Made by a program: the position numbers and the translations under genes
Shown here: positions 24,852 to 33,652 of the stretch, piece by piece
How positions within the stretch are numbered: the stretch's first letter is position 1
How the letters are laid out: each line of letters begins with the position of its first letter
Assembly: GCF_900103525.1 (NCBI RefSeq)
Contig: NZ_FNHN01000006.1
Location: 1-64,000 of the forward strand
Reading direction: 5' to 3'
Length of the DNA stretch: 64,000 nucleotides
From: Bacillus sp. OK048
Lineage (GTDB): Bacteria; Bacillota; Bacilli; Bacillales; Cytobacillaceae
The notes under the pieces: model-generated
Databases searched by the model: none
What the model was told of the DNA's origin: nothing
The model's input: only the letters and a program-made list of their open reading frames with translations

Positions 24852-25892
24852 ATGAAATTACATCAAGAAAAGTTTGGAGAGTTGAATGGGCAGGATGTGA
24901 CTGCCTATACATTGGTCAATGATAAAGGAATGAAAGTAACGTGCCTTGATTATGGATGCATCATCACAAAAATCATGGTTCCAGACCAACAGGGAAGTGT
25001 AGAAAATGTCGTTCTTGGCTTTAATACACTGGAGGACTATGAGAAGCATTCTCCCTATTTTGGAGCAGTAGTCGGCCGTGTAGCGGGAAGAATCCAAGGA
25101 GCCCAGTTTGAATTGAATGATAAGGTGTATCAACTGGAGAAAAATGATCATGGAAACCATCTGCATGGTGGGTTAAAGGGCTTTGATAAGGTGATTTGGA
25201 AGGCGGAGGTTCAAGAAGGTGAGGACCATGTGAGTCTGGTCTTTTCTTATTTAAGTAAGGACGGAGAAAATGGATATCCAGGAAATCTTCACATGAAAGT
25301 CATCTATACTTTGAATAATAAGAATGAGTTTCTCCTAGTATATGAAGGCGTGGCTGATCAACCAACCTTGCTGAATGTCACCAACCATACGTATTTTAAT
25401 CTATCTGGTAATGGTAAGCGGGATATACAGGATCATGTGTTACAGTTAAAAAGCAGGCAGTTTCTTGAACTAACTGAAGATCTGCTTCCAACTGGGAAAA
25501 TCCTCACAGTGGAGGATACTCCGTTTGATTTTACTGCCGGAAGAATGATACAGGATGGTGTGGTATCAGAACACCCACAAAATATACTGGCCGGAAATGG
25601 CTATGACCATCCTTTCCTTCTGCAAGAAAATGAACTAAACAAAATCGTTCTGAGTGATCAGGAAAGCGGTCGTGTTTTGAAGGTGGAAACCGACCAGCCA
25701 TGTGTGGTGCTATACACCGGGAACCAATTAGAAGGGGATTTTTCTATCAATGGTATTCCCATCCGGAAGTATTTTGGCCTATGCCTCGAAACACAAGGCA
25801 TGCCGGACTCCATTCACCATCAACACTTCCCATCTTGCATCATTGACAAAGGCCAAGTTTACAAAGCGCATACAAAGTGGAAGTTTCGGTAA
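24852..25892 (+). CDS. galM: Aldose 1-epimerase (galactose mutarotase)
   Basis: 346 residues. It interconverts alpha and beta anomers of galactose or glucose. Conserved segments include GRVAGRI (about residues 71-77), NHLHGG, the catalytic His in NVTNHTYFNLSG (about 170-181), YDHPF and the catalytic Glu near the C-terminus in CLETQGMPDS. The ATG at 24852 has TGGAG eight bases upstream. It follows the GH2/symporter genes after a repeat and ends in a terminator. It would mutarotate the beta-hexose freed by the GH2 enzyme. It could also be an independent unit. Confidence 0.93.
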   Translation: MKLHQEKFGELNGQDVTAYTLVNDKGMKVTCLDYGCIITKIMVPDQQGSVENVVLGFNTLEDYEKHSPYFGAVVGRVAGRIQGAQFELNDKVYQLEKNDHGNHLHGGLKGFDKVIWKAEVQEGEDHVSLVFSYLSKDGENGYPGNLHMKVIYTLNNKNEFLLVYEGVADQPTLLNVTNHTYFNLSGNGKRDIQDHVLQLKSRQFLELTEDLLPTGKILTVEDTPFDFTAGRMIQDGVVSEHPQNILAGNGYDHPFLLQENELNKIVLSDQESGRVLKVETDQPCVVLYTGNQLEGDFSINGIPIRKYFGLCLETQGMPDSIHHQHFPSCIIDKGQVYKAHTKWKFR

Positions 25893-25919
25893 TATCAAAA
25901 TTTACATAGAACAAAAAGA

Positions 25920-25961
25920 AGCAGCTTGATGATCCTGTCATCAAGCTGCTTTGTCATTTTT
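25920..25961 (+). terminator. Terminator after galM
   Basis: AGCAGCTTGATGA and TCATCAAGCTGCT form a 13-pair stem with a five-base loop, followed by TTGTCATTTTT. Confidence 0.85.
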
Positions 25962-26133
25962 CTCGGTAATTTCTTTACTAATACAGGATGTCCTAATAAA
26001 AATGATTAAGACTCTCGATAGTGTGTTGTTTGCTGCGGCGTATTGGAAATAGTCTGGATTTCTGGATAATTCATTGCCCTTCTTGTAGTATAGGTATATG
26101 CTAACGGACAACCAGGATGTAGGAGGACAAGTT

Positions 26134-26946
26134 TTGTATAAATTAATAGCAATCGATATTGATGGAACGCTGATGAATGATCGAAAAGAAATTACAAAGG
26201 AAGTAAATGACGCCATTCAAGCTGCAAAAGCAAAAGGCGTGAAGGTGGTCATCTGTACGGGGAGGCCCATCGTCGGTGTCCAATCGATTATTGAGGAATT
26301 GAAATTAAACGATGAAGATGACTATGTGATTACCTTTAATGGGGCTCTTGTGCAAAATACGTACAGCAAGGATGTCGAATCCCAAATTACCTTAACCTAT
26401 AAAAACTTAAAAGAACTATACGAATTGAGCCAAAAGATCGATTCACCGCTCCAGTTCTTTGATACAGAAAATCTTTATACACCTCACAGAGAGATAAGCC
26501 GATACACCGTTCATGAAGCCCATATCAATCAAATTCCTATCCATTATCGGCCAATTGATGAAGTACCAGAGGACATGCTGATTCCGAAAGTAATGTTCAT
26601 TGATGAACCGGAACGTTTGAATACGACCATTGCCAACATACCTGAATCATTTTGGGAAAAATATACGTTCGTTAAAAGTACTCCGTTCTTTTTAGAAATC
26701 CTTGACCCACGTGTCAGCAAAGGAAATGCAGTCAGACTACTTGCCGAAAAACTTGGGATTAAACGGGAAGAGGTCATCTGCATCGGGGATGGCGAGAATG
26801 ATCTCAGTATGGTTGAGTATGCGGGCTGTGGAGTGGCCATGGCCAATGCAGAATCCATCGTAAAAGAAGCAGCTCAGTTCCATACGTTATCGAATAATGA
26901 AAATGGAGTAGCCTTTGCAATCGAAAAATTAATACTGAATCAATGA
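26134..26946 (+). CDS. Cof-type HAD-superfamily phosphatase
   Basis: 270 residues. HAD motif I is AIDIDGTLMN (about 4-13), motif II CTGRP, and motifs III/IV include Lys in SKGNAVRLLAEKLG and GDGENDLSM. The C2B cap domain lies between about 85 and 195. It resembles the YidA/YwpJ sugar-phosphate phosphatases. The start is TTG 26134, seven bases after AGGAGG. An in-frame ATG at 26098 lacks a ribosome site. Monocistronic and bounded by terminators. Substrate not assignable. Confidence 0.9.
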   Translation: MYKLIAIDIDGTLMNDRKEITKEVNDAIQAAKAKGVKVVICTGRPIVGVQSIIEELKLNDEDDYVITFNGALVQNTYSKDVESQITLTYKNLKELYELSQKIDSPLQFFDTENLYTPHREISRYTVHEAHINQIPIHYRPIDEVPEDMLIPKVMFIDEPERLNTTIANIPESFWEKYTFVKSTPFFLEILDPRVSKGNAVRLLAEKLGIKREEVICIGDGENDLSMVEYAGCGVAMANAESIVKEAAQFHTLSNNENGVAFAIEKLILNQ

Positions 26947-27007
26947 ATAGTAATAAGGCTGACAGCTGCTGGAACAGTAAAAGGCTAGACCATATTTGCA
27001 ATACGTT

Positions 27008-27050
27008 GGACATGAGTTCGGTACATACTGACTCATGTCCTTTGTTTTTT
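27008..27050 (+). terminator. Terminator after the HAD phosphatase
   Basis: GGACATGAGT and ACTCATGTCC pair around a 13-base loop, followed by TTTGTTTTTT. Confidence 0.85.
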
Positions 27051-27096
27051 CTACTCTAAAAAAACAGCCAAAAAGGACTATCCAGATACGAGGTGC

Positions 27097-27176
27097 CCGT
27101 TCTATTTAATAAATTGAGTGAAAATTCCGCGAAAGTAGTTTACTTCCATGTAGATGCGGGTAATTAAATAGGGACG
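27097..27176. repeat. 80-base element with 14-base inverted ends
   Basis: CCGTTCTATTTAAT (27097-27110) and ATTAAATAGGGACGG (27163-27176) are near-perfect inverted repeats. An internal GAAAGTAGTTTACTTCC dyad lies between them. It has no coding capacity. It looks like a miniature mobile or REP-type element in the 27051-27334 gap. The remainder of that gap is AT-rich leader. Confidence 0.5.
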
Positions 27177-27334
27177 GAGAATCTTTTTCTACTTGCATTT
27201 CGAATATAAGTGGTCGTTTTGGAGTAGTTGATTTTTAAATTTGTAACTTTTGAACTGTTTTTTAGAAAATAGGGAACATTTTTAATTGTAAAACGTTTAA
27301 AAGGTAGAGATTATTTTGGGAGGTAGTGAAAAAG

Positions 27335-28033
27335 ATGAAGCATGGTTTAATTTTGATAACTTTTCTACTATTAATGGCTGCATGTTCTACTGAAGATGTT
27401 TCTCAGAGGAAGTTGGATGCTACCAATGAATTATCTCCACAAACGATCACCTTGGAACATACCGAAACGATTGCTGAAAAAGAAATGATTGAGAGCAATC
27501 AAGATATGAAACTCGTTAACAGTGAAAATAATGACAATGTTGAAATGCAAAGTCCCCTTTTCATTTCTTCTCAAACAGGAGATGAAAAGGAAAATGAAAT
27601 TCCATCTTTATCACAGGAGCCTTCGGAAACCCTAGTGGATGAAAAGGAAGAAACATCGGCCGAAGATTTTATTATGATCGGTGATTCGAAATATATTAAT
27701 TTGATGCATGAAGAAAAATTTCAGGATTGGATAAATGTTGCGGTGAAATATGAGGCCACACTTTATGCGATTCCGTATTCTGATGTTTTTGCCATTGTGA
27801 AAGATGATGAGGTGCTCGTCGGGATGAGTACTGGGGTTGCAAGTGCTGCGCTAAACAATATCGATATTTTATGTGATTTGATGGTGGATAAAGGGGAGTC
27901 TGCAGAAAAAATGATAGAAGGTATCAACCATGTGGCTCAAACGGGAGAAAGTGTTCAATTGGTAGGACCACAAGAATTTGACGATGACTTTTCAATCGTC
28001 AAGCAGGATGAGTGGATTGTAGTTTCATGGTAA
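27335..28033 (+). CDS. Predicted lipoprotein of unknown function
   Basis: 232 residues. The signal peptide ends in lipobox LMAAC (Cys about 17). A low-complexity acidic linker rich in Glu, Ser and Thr (about 20-110) is followed by a compact C-terminal domain (about 113-232) ending DDDFSIVKQDEWIVVSW. The start is ambiguous: ATG 27335 is 11 bases after GGGAGG, while GTG 27326 is only two bases away. Terminators on both sides make it a single-gene unit. I do not recognise the C-terminal domain. Probably surface-exposed. Confidence 0.75.
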   Translation: MKHGLILITFLLLMAACSTEDVSQRKLDATNELSPQTITLEHTETIAEKEMIESNQDMKLVNSENNDNVEMQSPLFISSQTGDEKENEIPSLSQEPSETLVDEKEETSAEDFIMIGDSKYINLMHEEKFQDWINVAVKYEATLYAIPYSDVFAIVKDDEVLVGMSTGVASAALNNIDILCDLMVDKGESAEKMIEGINHVAQTGESVQLVGPQEFDDDFSIVKQDEWIVVSW

Positions 28034-28038
28034 ATAAC

Positions 28039-28077
28039 GAGGGAGGATTTCTGGCAACTTAGAAACCTCTCTTTTTT
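28039..28077 (+). terminator. Terminator after the lipoprotein gene
   Basis: GAGGGAGGATTTCT pairs imperfectly with AGAAACCTCTC, followed by six T. A second hairpin (AAGTTG..CAACTT) follows at 28088-28121. Confidence 0.7.
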
Positions 28078-28178
28078 GTCTATAAAAAAAGTTGCCCCCT
28101 ATTAAATAGAGGACAACTTCTTAAGAATAACCTTTTTGCGCCAAATCAACCAACTTGACGATTCAGGGGGATTATGTC

Positions 28179-28310
28179 ATGATTTCCTTGACTCCCCGCC
28201 TGAATCTCATTATTGAATTCCTTACATCCCTAATGCCTTTTTCCTGGATCACTACTTATGTACGAGCTTTAAGTTATATGGGGATATACTTATTTCTCGG
28301 GCGAACATAA
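28179..28310 (+). CDS. Possible 43-residue hydrophobic ORF
   Basis: ATG at 28179 follows GGGGGA by about seven bases and opens 43 codons rich in Leu, Ile and Phe (MISLTPRLNLIIEF at the start). It faces the bacteriocin operon from the opposite strand. There is no homology I recognise and no clear promoter. Could be chance. The rest of 28078-28368 holds only the hairpin noted after the lipoprotein gene. Confidence 0.25.
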   Translation: MISLTPRLNLIIEFLTSLMPFSWITTYVRALSYMGIYLFLGRT

Positions 28311-28368
28311 GCTGTTTGGCGCTAGTAGGAGATGTATGAAGGGGAGGGTACACCCAACCTCACTTCAA

Positions 28369-28743
28369 TCAAGCCCATGAAGCTTTGCCGATATAAGTTT
28401 GTGTTCCAAAGTTAAACGGATCCCATGACCAGGCGATCGATAATCCTTTGCCTGAAATGGCACCTTTTCCAATTCCGTATGCAATCTTAGAAATAAATCC
28501 AGTTGCATAACCAGCTGCCGTTCCAATTATAAATCCTAGAGGACCGCCAACACCTTTTCCATACTTAATAATTTTAGAAATAACTGCTGCTGTTGCTGCT
28601 CCTGCGACTAATGCACCTGGAGACATCGCGATACTTGCAGCGATCCCTGTACATTGAGAGGCTGAAAGGTAGGCACCTCCATCAAGATAAGCCATTTCCT
28701 CTTGCTCAATTTCTACATACTTTGCTGGTAATACTAATTCCAT
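28369..28743 (-). CDS. Bacteriocin-like precursor with double-glycine leader
   Basis: 124 residues. The leader (1-23) is acidic with bulky residues at the usual positions and ends EEMAYLDGG, the cleavage signal for C39 peptidases. The predicted mature peptide has 101 residues with a single Cys. A long Gly/Ala-rich hydrophobic region full of GxxxG-type spacings (for example GALVAGAATAA and GPLGFIIGTAAGYATGF) suggests membrane insertion. The tail is Trp-containing (WSWDPFNFGTQ). ATG 28743 lies eight bases after GGAGG. Last gene of an operon with its own exporter. No lanthionine, radical-SAM or cyclisation enzyme is nearby, so it is probably an unmodified class II-type peptide. Confidence 0.75.
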   Translation of the reverse strand: MELVLPAKYVEIEQEEMAYLDGGAYLSASQCTGIAASIAMSPGALVAGAATAAVISKIIKYGKGVGGPLGFIIGTAAGYATGFISKIAYGIGKGAISGKGLSIAWSWDPFNFGTQTYIGKASWA

Positions 28744-28812
28744 TTGTAATTCCTCCACTTTTTTATTTTTTTATATAAAGTACATAAATGTACGATATAC
28801 CAAATGTATGGG

Positions 28813-29604
28813 TTACTTCGAAATGCCATTTTTTTCTTCATACACTTTTTCAGCAATTCTACGAATATATATTTTAATCGCTAATAAACTAGCGGCTCCC
28901 ACTAACAGGGTAGAAAGGTTCGGAATAAACATCATCCATACAATCGAAAACAAATAAAAGAAAAAATAAGCAGCAATGGATAAATTGGTTTCTTTTACAG
29001 TGATTAATCCGCTTTTCAGAAATTCCGACTTTATGGCTCGTACATATTTGATGGATAAAATCAAAATGACACCTACAGCCCCGGCAAATATATAAATATC
29101 CTCTGCGATAAAAACGGCAATACAAAACCCATAAAACAGATAGTCCAGTTTAGAAATCGCATTATTGATGGGCGTTTTATCTAAAGCTTGACCCATCTTA
29201 TAAAACAATTTGACTTCCTTCATGAGATCAAACTGTTGATCTTCTACTATTTTTTTAATTTTATAATTTAAAAAGTTTGAAACGATAAATAGAATAATGA
29301 AAATCGTTAGTAATACTACTAGACTGTTCCATTTTGTATAGATGTAATGCCCAAAGGTGAGGGTTAAAATAATGCCGCCACACATGATGCCTACATTTAT
29401 ATTTGAATATTTTTTTACCGCGCCAATCTTTTTATTAAAAGACAGTACGATATAATAACTACATAAAAAGATAAATACCCCGATAGTGAGTAAAAACAAT
29501 ACGATTTTTAAGATATTGGCATCTGTTGAAAGCTTGGGAATGGTTAGGATAAACACCAATAGGCATAGATAATAAAGAATATGAAGTCTCATCATTATTT
29601 TCAT
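28813..29604 (-). CDS. Polytopic membrane protein of the bacteriocin operon
   Basis: 263 residues with about seven or eight TM helices and short basic loops. No catalytic motif is seen. ATG 29604 is chosen because AAAGGAAA lies ten bases upstream. A longer form starting at 29646 would overlap the HlyD gene by four bases but has no ribosome site. It sits between the exporter adaptor and the precursor, the usual place for an immunity protein or export accessory. I do not recognise the family. Self-immunity is inference from position only. Confidence 0.7.
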   Translation of the reverse strand: MKIMMRLHILYYLCLLVFILTIPKLSTDANILKIVLFLLTIGVFIFLCSYYIVLSFNKKIGAVKKYSNINVGIMCGGIILTLTFGHYIYTKWNSLVVLLTIFIILFIVSNFLNYKIKKIVEDQQFDLMKEVKLFYKMGQALDKTPINNAISKLDYLFYGFCIAVFIAEDIYIFAGAVGVILILSIKYVRAIKSEFLKSGLITVKETNLSIAAYFFFYLFSIVWMMFIPNLSTLLVGAASLLAIKIYIRRIAEKVYEEKNGISK

Positions 29605-29642
29605 TTTTTTATTTCCTTTATAAGTTAATGGTTTGGCCGATA

Positions 29643-30980
29643 TCATGAATTCTTAAAATTGAGCATCCCAAGGACCCATTCAAGATAGGTTTCTTCTTCA
29701 TAAACAATTCTCGCTTCCACAGGCATCGATTTGATTAGTTTTACCGTACTTCCATCGCCTGCATCCAGCTTATTCGTAGGGACACTGACCAAACATTTAA
29801 AATAGAGTTGATTCCCTTCATTTGTTTCTTGGGTTAAAGCTCCAGAATCTACAGAAATAAGTTCTCCATCGATTGTCCCGTATTTATAGGTATTTATCCC
29901 TTCAATCGCAATGCGAACTTTTTGACCAACGACTACTTTTGAGATGTCTTTCGCATCTATATAGGCTTCTACCTGCAAATCATCATCTGAGTTGTTAGAA
30001 ACCTCTGCCACGACTTGGTTGGTCTGAATGGACATCCCCACTTGCAGCGGTAGGAGGTAGTGAACAATTCCATCATTTTTTGCTTTTACGACCAAAGAAG
30101 ATTCTTGACCGGTATTAATAGCCATCTGACCCTCTAATTCTACTAATTTTGATTGAACATCGGATCTTGCTACACCTAGTTCACTCGTTAATTGATGATA
30201 TGTATCTTTTATTTGCGAGGAAGGGTTGTTCACCTGCTGCTCGATTTGGCTTATTTCTTCCTTAATACCCTCTATTTCACTTTTCTTCGCGTCGATTTTT
30301 CCTTCCATTTCAGTCTCTTTCAGCTTGTTTTCTTCGACGATGCTTTCGACAATATGTTCTTCTGTACTCGTTTCCTGTACGCTGCTCACCTTATTCCTGT
30401 TTTCCTTCAACGTCTTTAGCTCATTGGTAAGACTCGTAAGTTCACGATCAAGCTCGACTTTTTTATTCTTCTTATCATTTAATTGTATATCCAAGTTTTT
30501 CTTATTGAAGCTTTCTGTCTTTACCTGGAGTAAATAGTATTCAACTTTACCATAATACTCCTGCTCAAGACTCGAGTTACTCATATGGTTCACTTTTTTA
30601 TTTAGCGATTCTTCATACCTTGTCATGACTCCTAATTTCTCATTCAGGTTCGCTACTTGTTCGGTTAAGGCGGCATTTTGCAGGCCCTCTTGTCCATTGG
30701 ATATCGTAAATAAGACATCACCTGTCGAAACCTTTTGCCCCTCTTCTGTATGAATGGATATTACCTCGCCATTCATTTGTGAAGAGATCAGTTGAGTATC
30801 GCTTGTTATCGCTGCTCCTTGTGCTTTAACAATATATGGTTTCACAAAAACCTTGGAGAAATAAAAGGTTACCACAAGAATAACGACTACCATACCGATA
30901 AATAGGGTTAAGAATATCGGTGGCCTTTTATCAAAAAATATTCTTGAATCTTTGAGTTCATTGGTATTATAAAGTTTCAT
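29643..30980 (-). CDS. HlyD/bacteriocin secretion accessory protein
   Basis: 445 residues. A short cytoplasmic N-terminus and one TM (about 22-46) are followed by a lipoyl-like half motif (GEVISIHTEEGQKVSTGDVLF, about residues 71-90). A long coiled coil (about 105-290) rich in Glu, Lys and Gln comes next. The second lipoyl half (VKAKNDGIVHYLLPLQVGM) and a beta-barrel domain end the chain. This is the periplasmic-adaptor type that works with C39 ABC exporters in Gram-positives (LcnD/MesE-like). It overlaps the upstream 158-aa gene by 14 bases. Confidence 0.9.
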   Translation of the reverse strand: MKLYNTNELKDSRIFFDKRPPIFLTLFIGMVVVILVVTFYFSKVFVKPYIVKAQGAAITSDTQLISSQMNGEVISIHTEEGQKVSTGDVLFTISNGQEGLQNAALTEQVANLNEKLGVMTRYEESLNKKVNHMSNSSLEQEYYGKVEYYLLQVKTESFNKKNLDIQLNDKKNKKVELDRELTSLTNELKTLKENRNKVSSVQETSTEEHIVESIVEENKLKETEMEGKIDAKKSEIEGIKEEISQIEQQVNNPSSQIKDTYHQLTSELGVARSDVQSKLVELEGQMAINTGQESSLVVKAKNDGIVHYLLPLQVGMSIQTNQVVAEVSNNSDDDLQVEAYIDAKDISKVVVGQKVRIAIEGINTYKYGTIDGELISVDSGALTQETNEGNQLYFKCLVSVPTNKLDAGDGSTVKLIKSMPVEARIVYEEETYLEWVLGMLNFKNS

Positions 30981-31443
30981 TTCTTGTCACCGGTCTAAAT
31001 AAGTCCACTACCATATTATCTGGGGCGTTCGATAAGAACACACTATATATTTCACCGTTTGTGATCAGATCATTTTCATAAATGTGTAAATCTAATTTGG
31101 AGTGCGCATAATTTAGGTATTCTGCTTTCCCTTCAAATCGAGTATAGAGACAATTTTCACAAGCATATGCTTGTTTTACCTTAAACTTATCTTTATGAAG
31201 GTGATAATCATGTGCTTGAACAATCAAATCATAATCAAAGGTGAGTGTTCCATCATCATGAATATTGGTTCCTACTAACTTGGTGATCAGCGGACCAAAG
31301 GCTTGAATATGTAGGATCTGTATATAGTTTACAAATTTTTGGATTTCAGATTCCAGCTTCTCTATTTCAATGTTTCGTAGTTCATTAATAAGGACATTTT
31401 TTAAGGTTAATTTTTTATTCTCTTTCACTTCTAATTTACTCAT
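30967..31443 (-). CDS. Uncharacterised 158-aa protein in the bacteriocin operon
   Basis: Soluble protein with no signal or TM. The Lys/Glu-rich N-terminal helix (about 1-45) is followed by a mixed alpha/beta domain. It has a CENC pair (YACENCLYTRFEG, about residues 93-105) and ends in an SNAPDNMVVDLFRPVT segment. The C-terminal half faintly recalls effector-binding (GyrI/DUF5085-like) domains, but I cannot confirm that. It overlaps both neighbours, so it is translated as part of the export operon. Possible roles are chaperone, maturation factor or regulator of the peptide; none is shown. Confidence 0.7.
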   Translation of the reverse strand: MSKLEVKENKKLTLKNVLINELRNIEIEKLESEIQKFVNYIQILHIQAFGPLITKLVGTNIHDDGTLTFDYDLIVQAHDYHLHKDKFKVKQAYACENCLYTRFEGKAEYLNYAHSKLDLHIYENDLITNGEIYSVFLSNAPDNMVVDLFRPVTRNETL

Positions 31444-33652
31444 ATGCCATTACCTCCTGATCAAATAAATCCTCAAAGATTTCAACTTTTCTTCCAGACT
31501 GCAAAGTATTCATCTGTGCATACCTGCCATTCAATTGCATTAATTCTTCATGTGTTCCCTGCTCGATGATTCTCCCATTCTCGATAAAACAGATTAAATC
31601 ACAGGATATGATGGTCGACAGACGGTGTGCAATAATAAAGACTGTTTTTTCACTTCTCTGACCAAATATAAGATCTTGAATCTTCTGTTCACTAAACGAA
31701 TCTAGGTTTGATGTGGCTTCATCAAAAATATAAATATCCGGTTTAGCAATTAAGGCTCTTGCAATGGCAATTCGTTGTTTCTCACCACCTGAAAAATTAC
31801 TGCCGGACTCCTCAACGAATGTTTCATACCGATTTTGTAACTTATCAATAAACTGACTCGCACCGGATTTTTTACAGGCTAAAACAATTTCTTCATATGT
31901 AGCGTCAGGATTTCCTACTTTAATATTGTCGATGATGGTCCCTGTAAATAACTCAATATTTTGGGGGATATACGCTATTCTTGATCGAACAAAATTGTAA
32001 TCGACATCCTTAAGATCATACCCGGATATCGTTATTTTTCCTTCTAGAGGATCAATAAATTTTAACAGCAGACGCGAAATCGTACTTTTTCCTGCACCAC
32101 TTTCGCCAACAAATGCAACCCGTGTACCTTGCGGGATGGTTAAGGATAAATCTTTTATAACCGGCGGCCTAGAGCCATATGCGAAGCTGACTTGTTTAAA
32201 TTCAATTTCTCCATTTAACGGGATGTTTTTTACTTGTTCTTTTTTCGAATCCTCACGATCCAGCGTCATCAATTCACTCAATCGTTTCATCGCAATTTGA
32301 GCTTCTTGAAAAGTTAATTGTAAAGAAACGAGATTCTGAACAGGTTCCGTAAAATATTGACTTAACGTTTGAAAAACCAATAAATCTCCGATACTCATTT
32401 TTCCATCCATAATGCTAATCGCCCCAATGGCCATAAACAGGATGTTTCCTAAAGAGCCGATAAAAGTAGAAATCGAATTTTGAAAGTTGCCGATGACCCC
32501 TTCGCGATAACCAATTTTTTGCGTGGCCACAAATTTACTTTCTAATTTATACATCTGCGCTTTTTCATCATTTTGAGATTTTACGGTTTCGATATTTTTT
32601 ATCGATTCAATTAAATGCGAATTGAGAGCAGCTCCAGCTTCCATTTGTTCATAATTTAGCTTTTTATAGGGCTTTTTAAAAAAGTAAATAAGCAGAATAT
32701 TGATGAAAACGATCACGAGTAGAATCATAAATAAGGTAGAATTGATATTCCACAAGACAATCCCAGTGATCGAAGCTAACAGAATGTCCATAACCAACGA
32801 GATCGAAACAGTCGTAAAAATATCTTTAATCGTCATGGCATCCTGAAATCTCGTAATAATATCCCCCACTTTTCGGGTGACAAAAAATTGGTAAGGTAAG
32901 TGTACGATATGATTGTAGTAACCCAATAATAACGGGATATCTATTTTCCTCGATAAAAATAAAAGAATATGCTGTCTGAAGGCAGATAATAAGATTTGAA
33001 AAAGCGTAACCGTTCCAAAGGCGATTAGTAGAATATAAAGGCTATTTTTCAGTTGATAGGGAATCACTTCGTCCATCAATATCTTTGGAAATAGGCTTAG
33101 AAAAATCCCAATAATGCTCAACAATAAGGATGCCAAAATAATGGTAACTAGCATTCTCTTTTGAGGCAATATGATGGCGCGAAACAAATCGAACATTCCC
33201 ATATTTTTATATGTAATTCTTTCAAACTCACTATTTGGAACCATTAATACTAAAACACCTGTGAATAATTCCTCAAATTCCTCAAACGATGTTTTCATCA
33301 ATCCTAATTCCGGATCGGCAATTAAAAAACGATGATTCTTCAATACTTTATGTATCACAACAAAGTGATTTAAGCCCTCTTTGGTTCTAATCTGGGCGAT
33401 TGCTGGAAAGGTTATGTCTTTTGTCATGTCACTGGCGATGGTTCTAATGGCTTTTACATTAAAGTGTAATTTTTCTAATCCATCTACGATCCCTTTAACA
33501 CTTGTCCCATAGGAATCAGTACCTATTATTTCACGAATTTTCATGATGGACATTTCACTTTTATATTCTAGTAATATCGTTGAAATAGCTGCTGCAGCGC
33601 AATCAGCGGCGTCATGCTGCATCGTGCATGCATATGTTTTAAACAGTCCCAC
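31436..33652 (-). CDS. Peptidase-containing ABC exporter (C39, PCAT family)
   Basis: About 738 residues. The N-terminal C39 protease has its oxyanion Gln in TMQHD, catalytic Cys in ADCAAAA (the usual Gly after Cys is Ala), His in NHFVVIHK and Asp in IADPELG. Six TM helices follow (about 155-450), then a nucleotide-binding domain with GESGAGKS, FSGGEKQRIAIARAL and IFDEATSNLD. It cuts double-glycine leaders and exports the peptide. GTG 33652 has GGGGGAG four bases upstream and gives the typical short lead before the Cys. A TTG at 33694 would add 14 residues but lacks a ribosome site. First gene of the operon. Confidence 0.93.
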   Translation of the reverse strand: MGLFKTYACTMQHDAADCAAAAISTILLEYKSEMSIMKIREIIGTDSYGTSVKGIVDGLEKLHFNVKAIRTIASDMTKDITFPAIAQIRTKEGLNHFVVIHKVLKNHRFLIADPELGLMKTSFEEFEELFTGVLVLMVPNSEFERITYKNMGMFDLFRAIILPQKRMLVTIILASLLLSIIGIFLSLFPKILMDEVIPYQLKNSLYILLIAFGTVTLFQILLSAFRQHILLFLSRKIDIPLLLGYYNHIVHLPYQFFVTRKVGDIITRFQDAMTIKDIFTTVSISLVMDILLASITGIVLWNINSTLFMILLVIVFINILLIYFFKKPYKKLNYEQMEAGAALNSHLIESIKNIETVKSQNDEKAQMYKLESKFVATQKIGYREGVIGNFQNSISTFIGSLGNILFMAIGAISIMDGKMSIGDLLVFQTLSQYFTEPVQNLVSLQLTFQEAQIAMKRLSELMTLDREDSKKEQVKNIPLNGEIEFKQVSFAYGSRPPVIKDLSLTIPQGTRVAFVGESGAGKSTISRLLLKFIDPLEGKITISGYDLKDVDYNFVRSRIAYIPQNIELFTGTIIDNIKVGNPDATYEEIVLACKKSGASQFIDKLQNRYETFVEESGSNFSGGEKQRIAIARALIAKPDIYIFDEATSNLDSFSEQKIQDLIFGQRSEKTVFIIAHRLSTIISCDLICFIENGRIIEQGTHEELMQLNGRYAQMNTLQSGRKVEIFEDLFDQEVMAYE

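Noticed and set aside
28143-28368. Second bacteriocin-type precursor downstream of the first
   Set aside because: The 43-codon ORF here is on the opposite strand and has no double-glycine leader; kept only as a low-confidence ORF.
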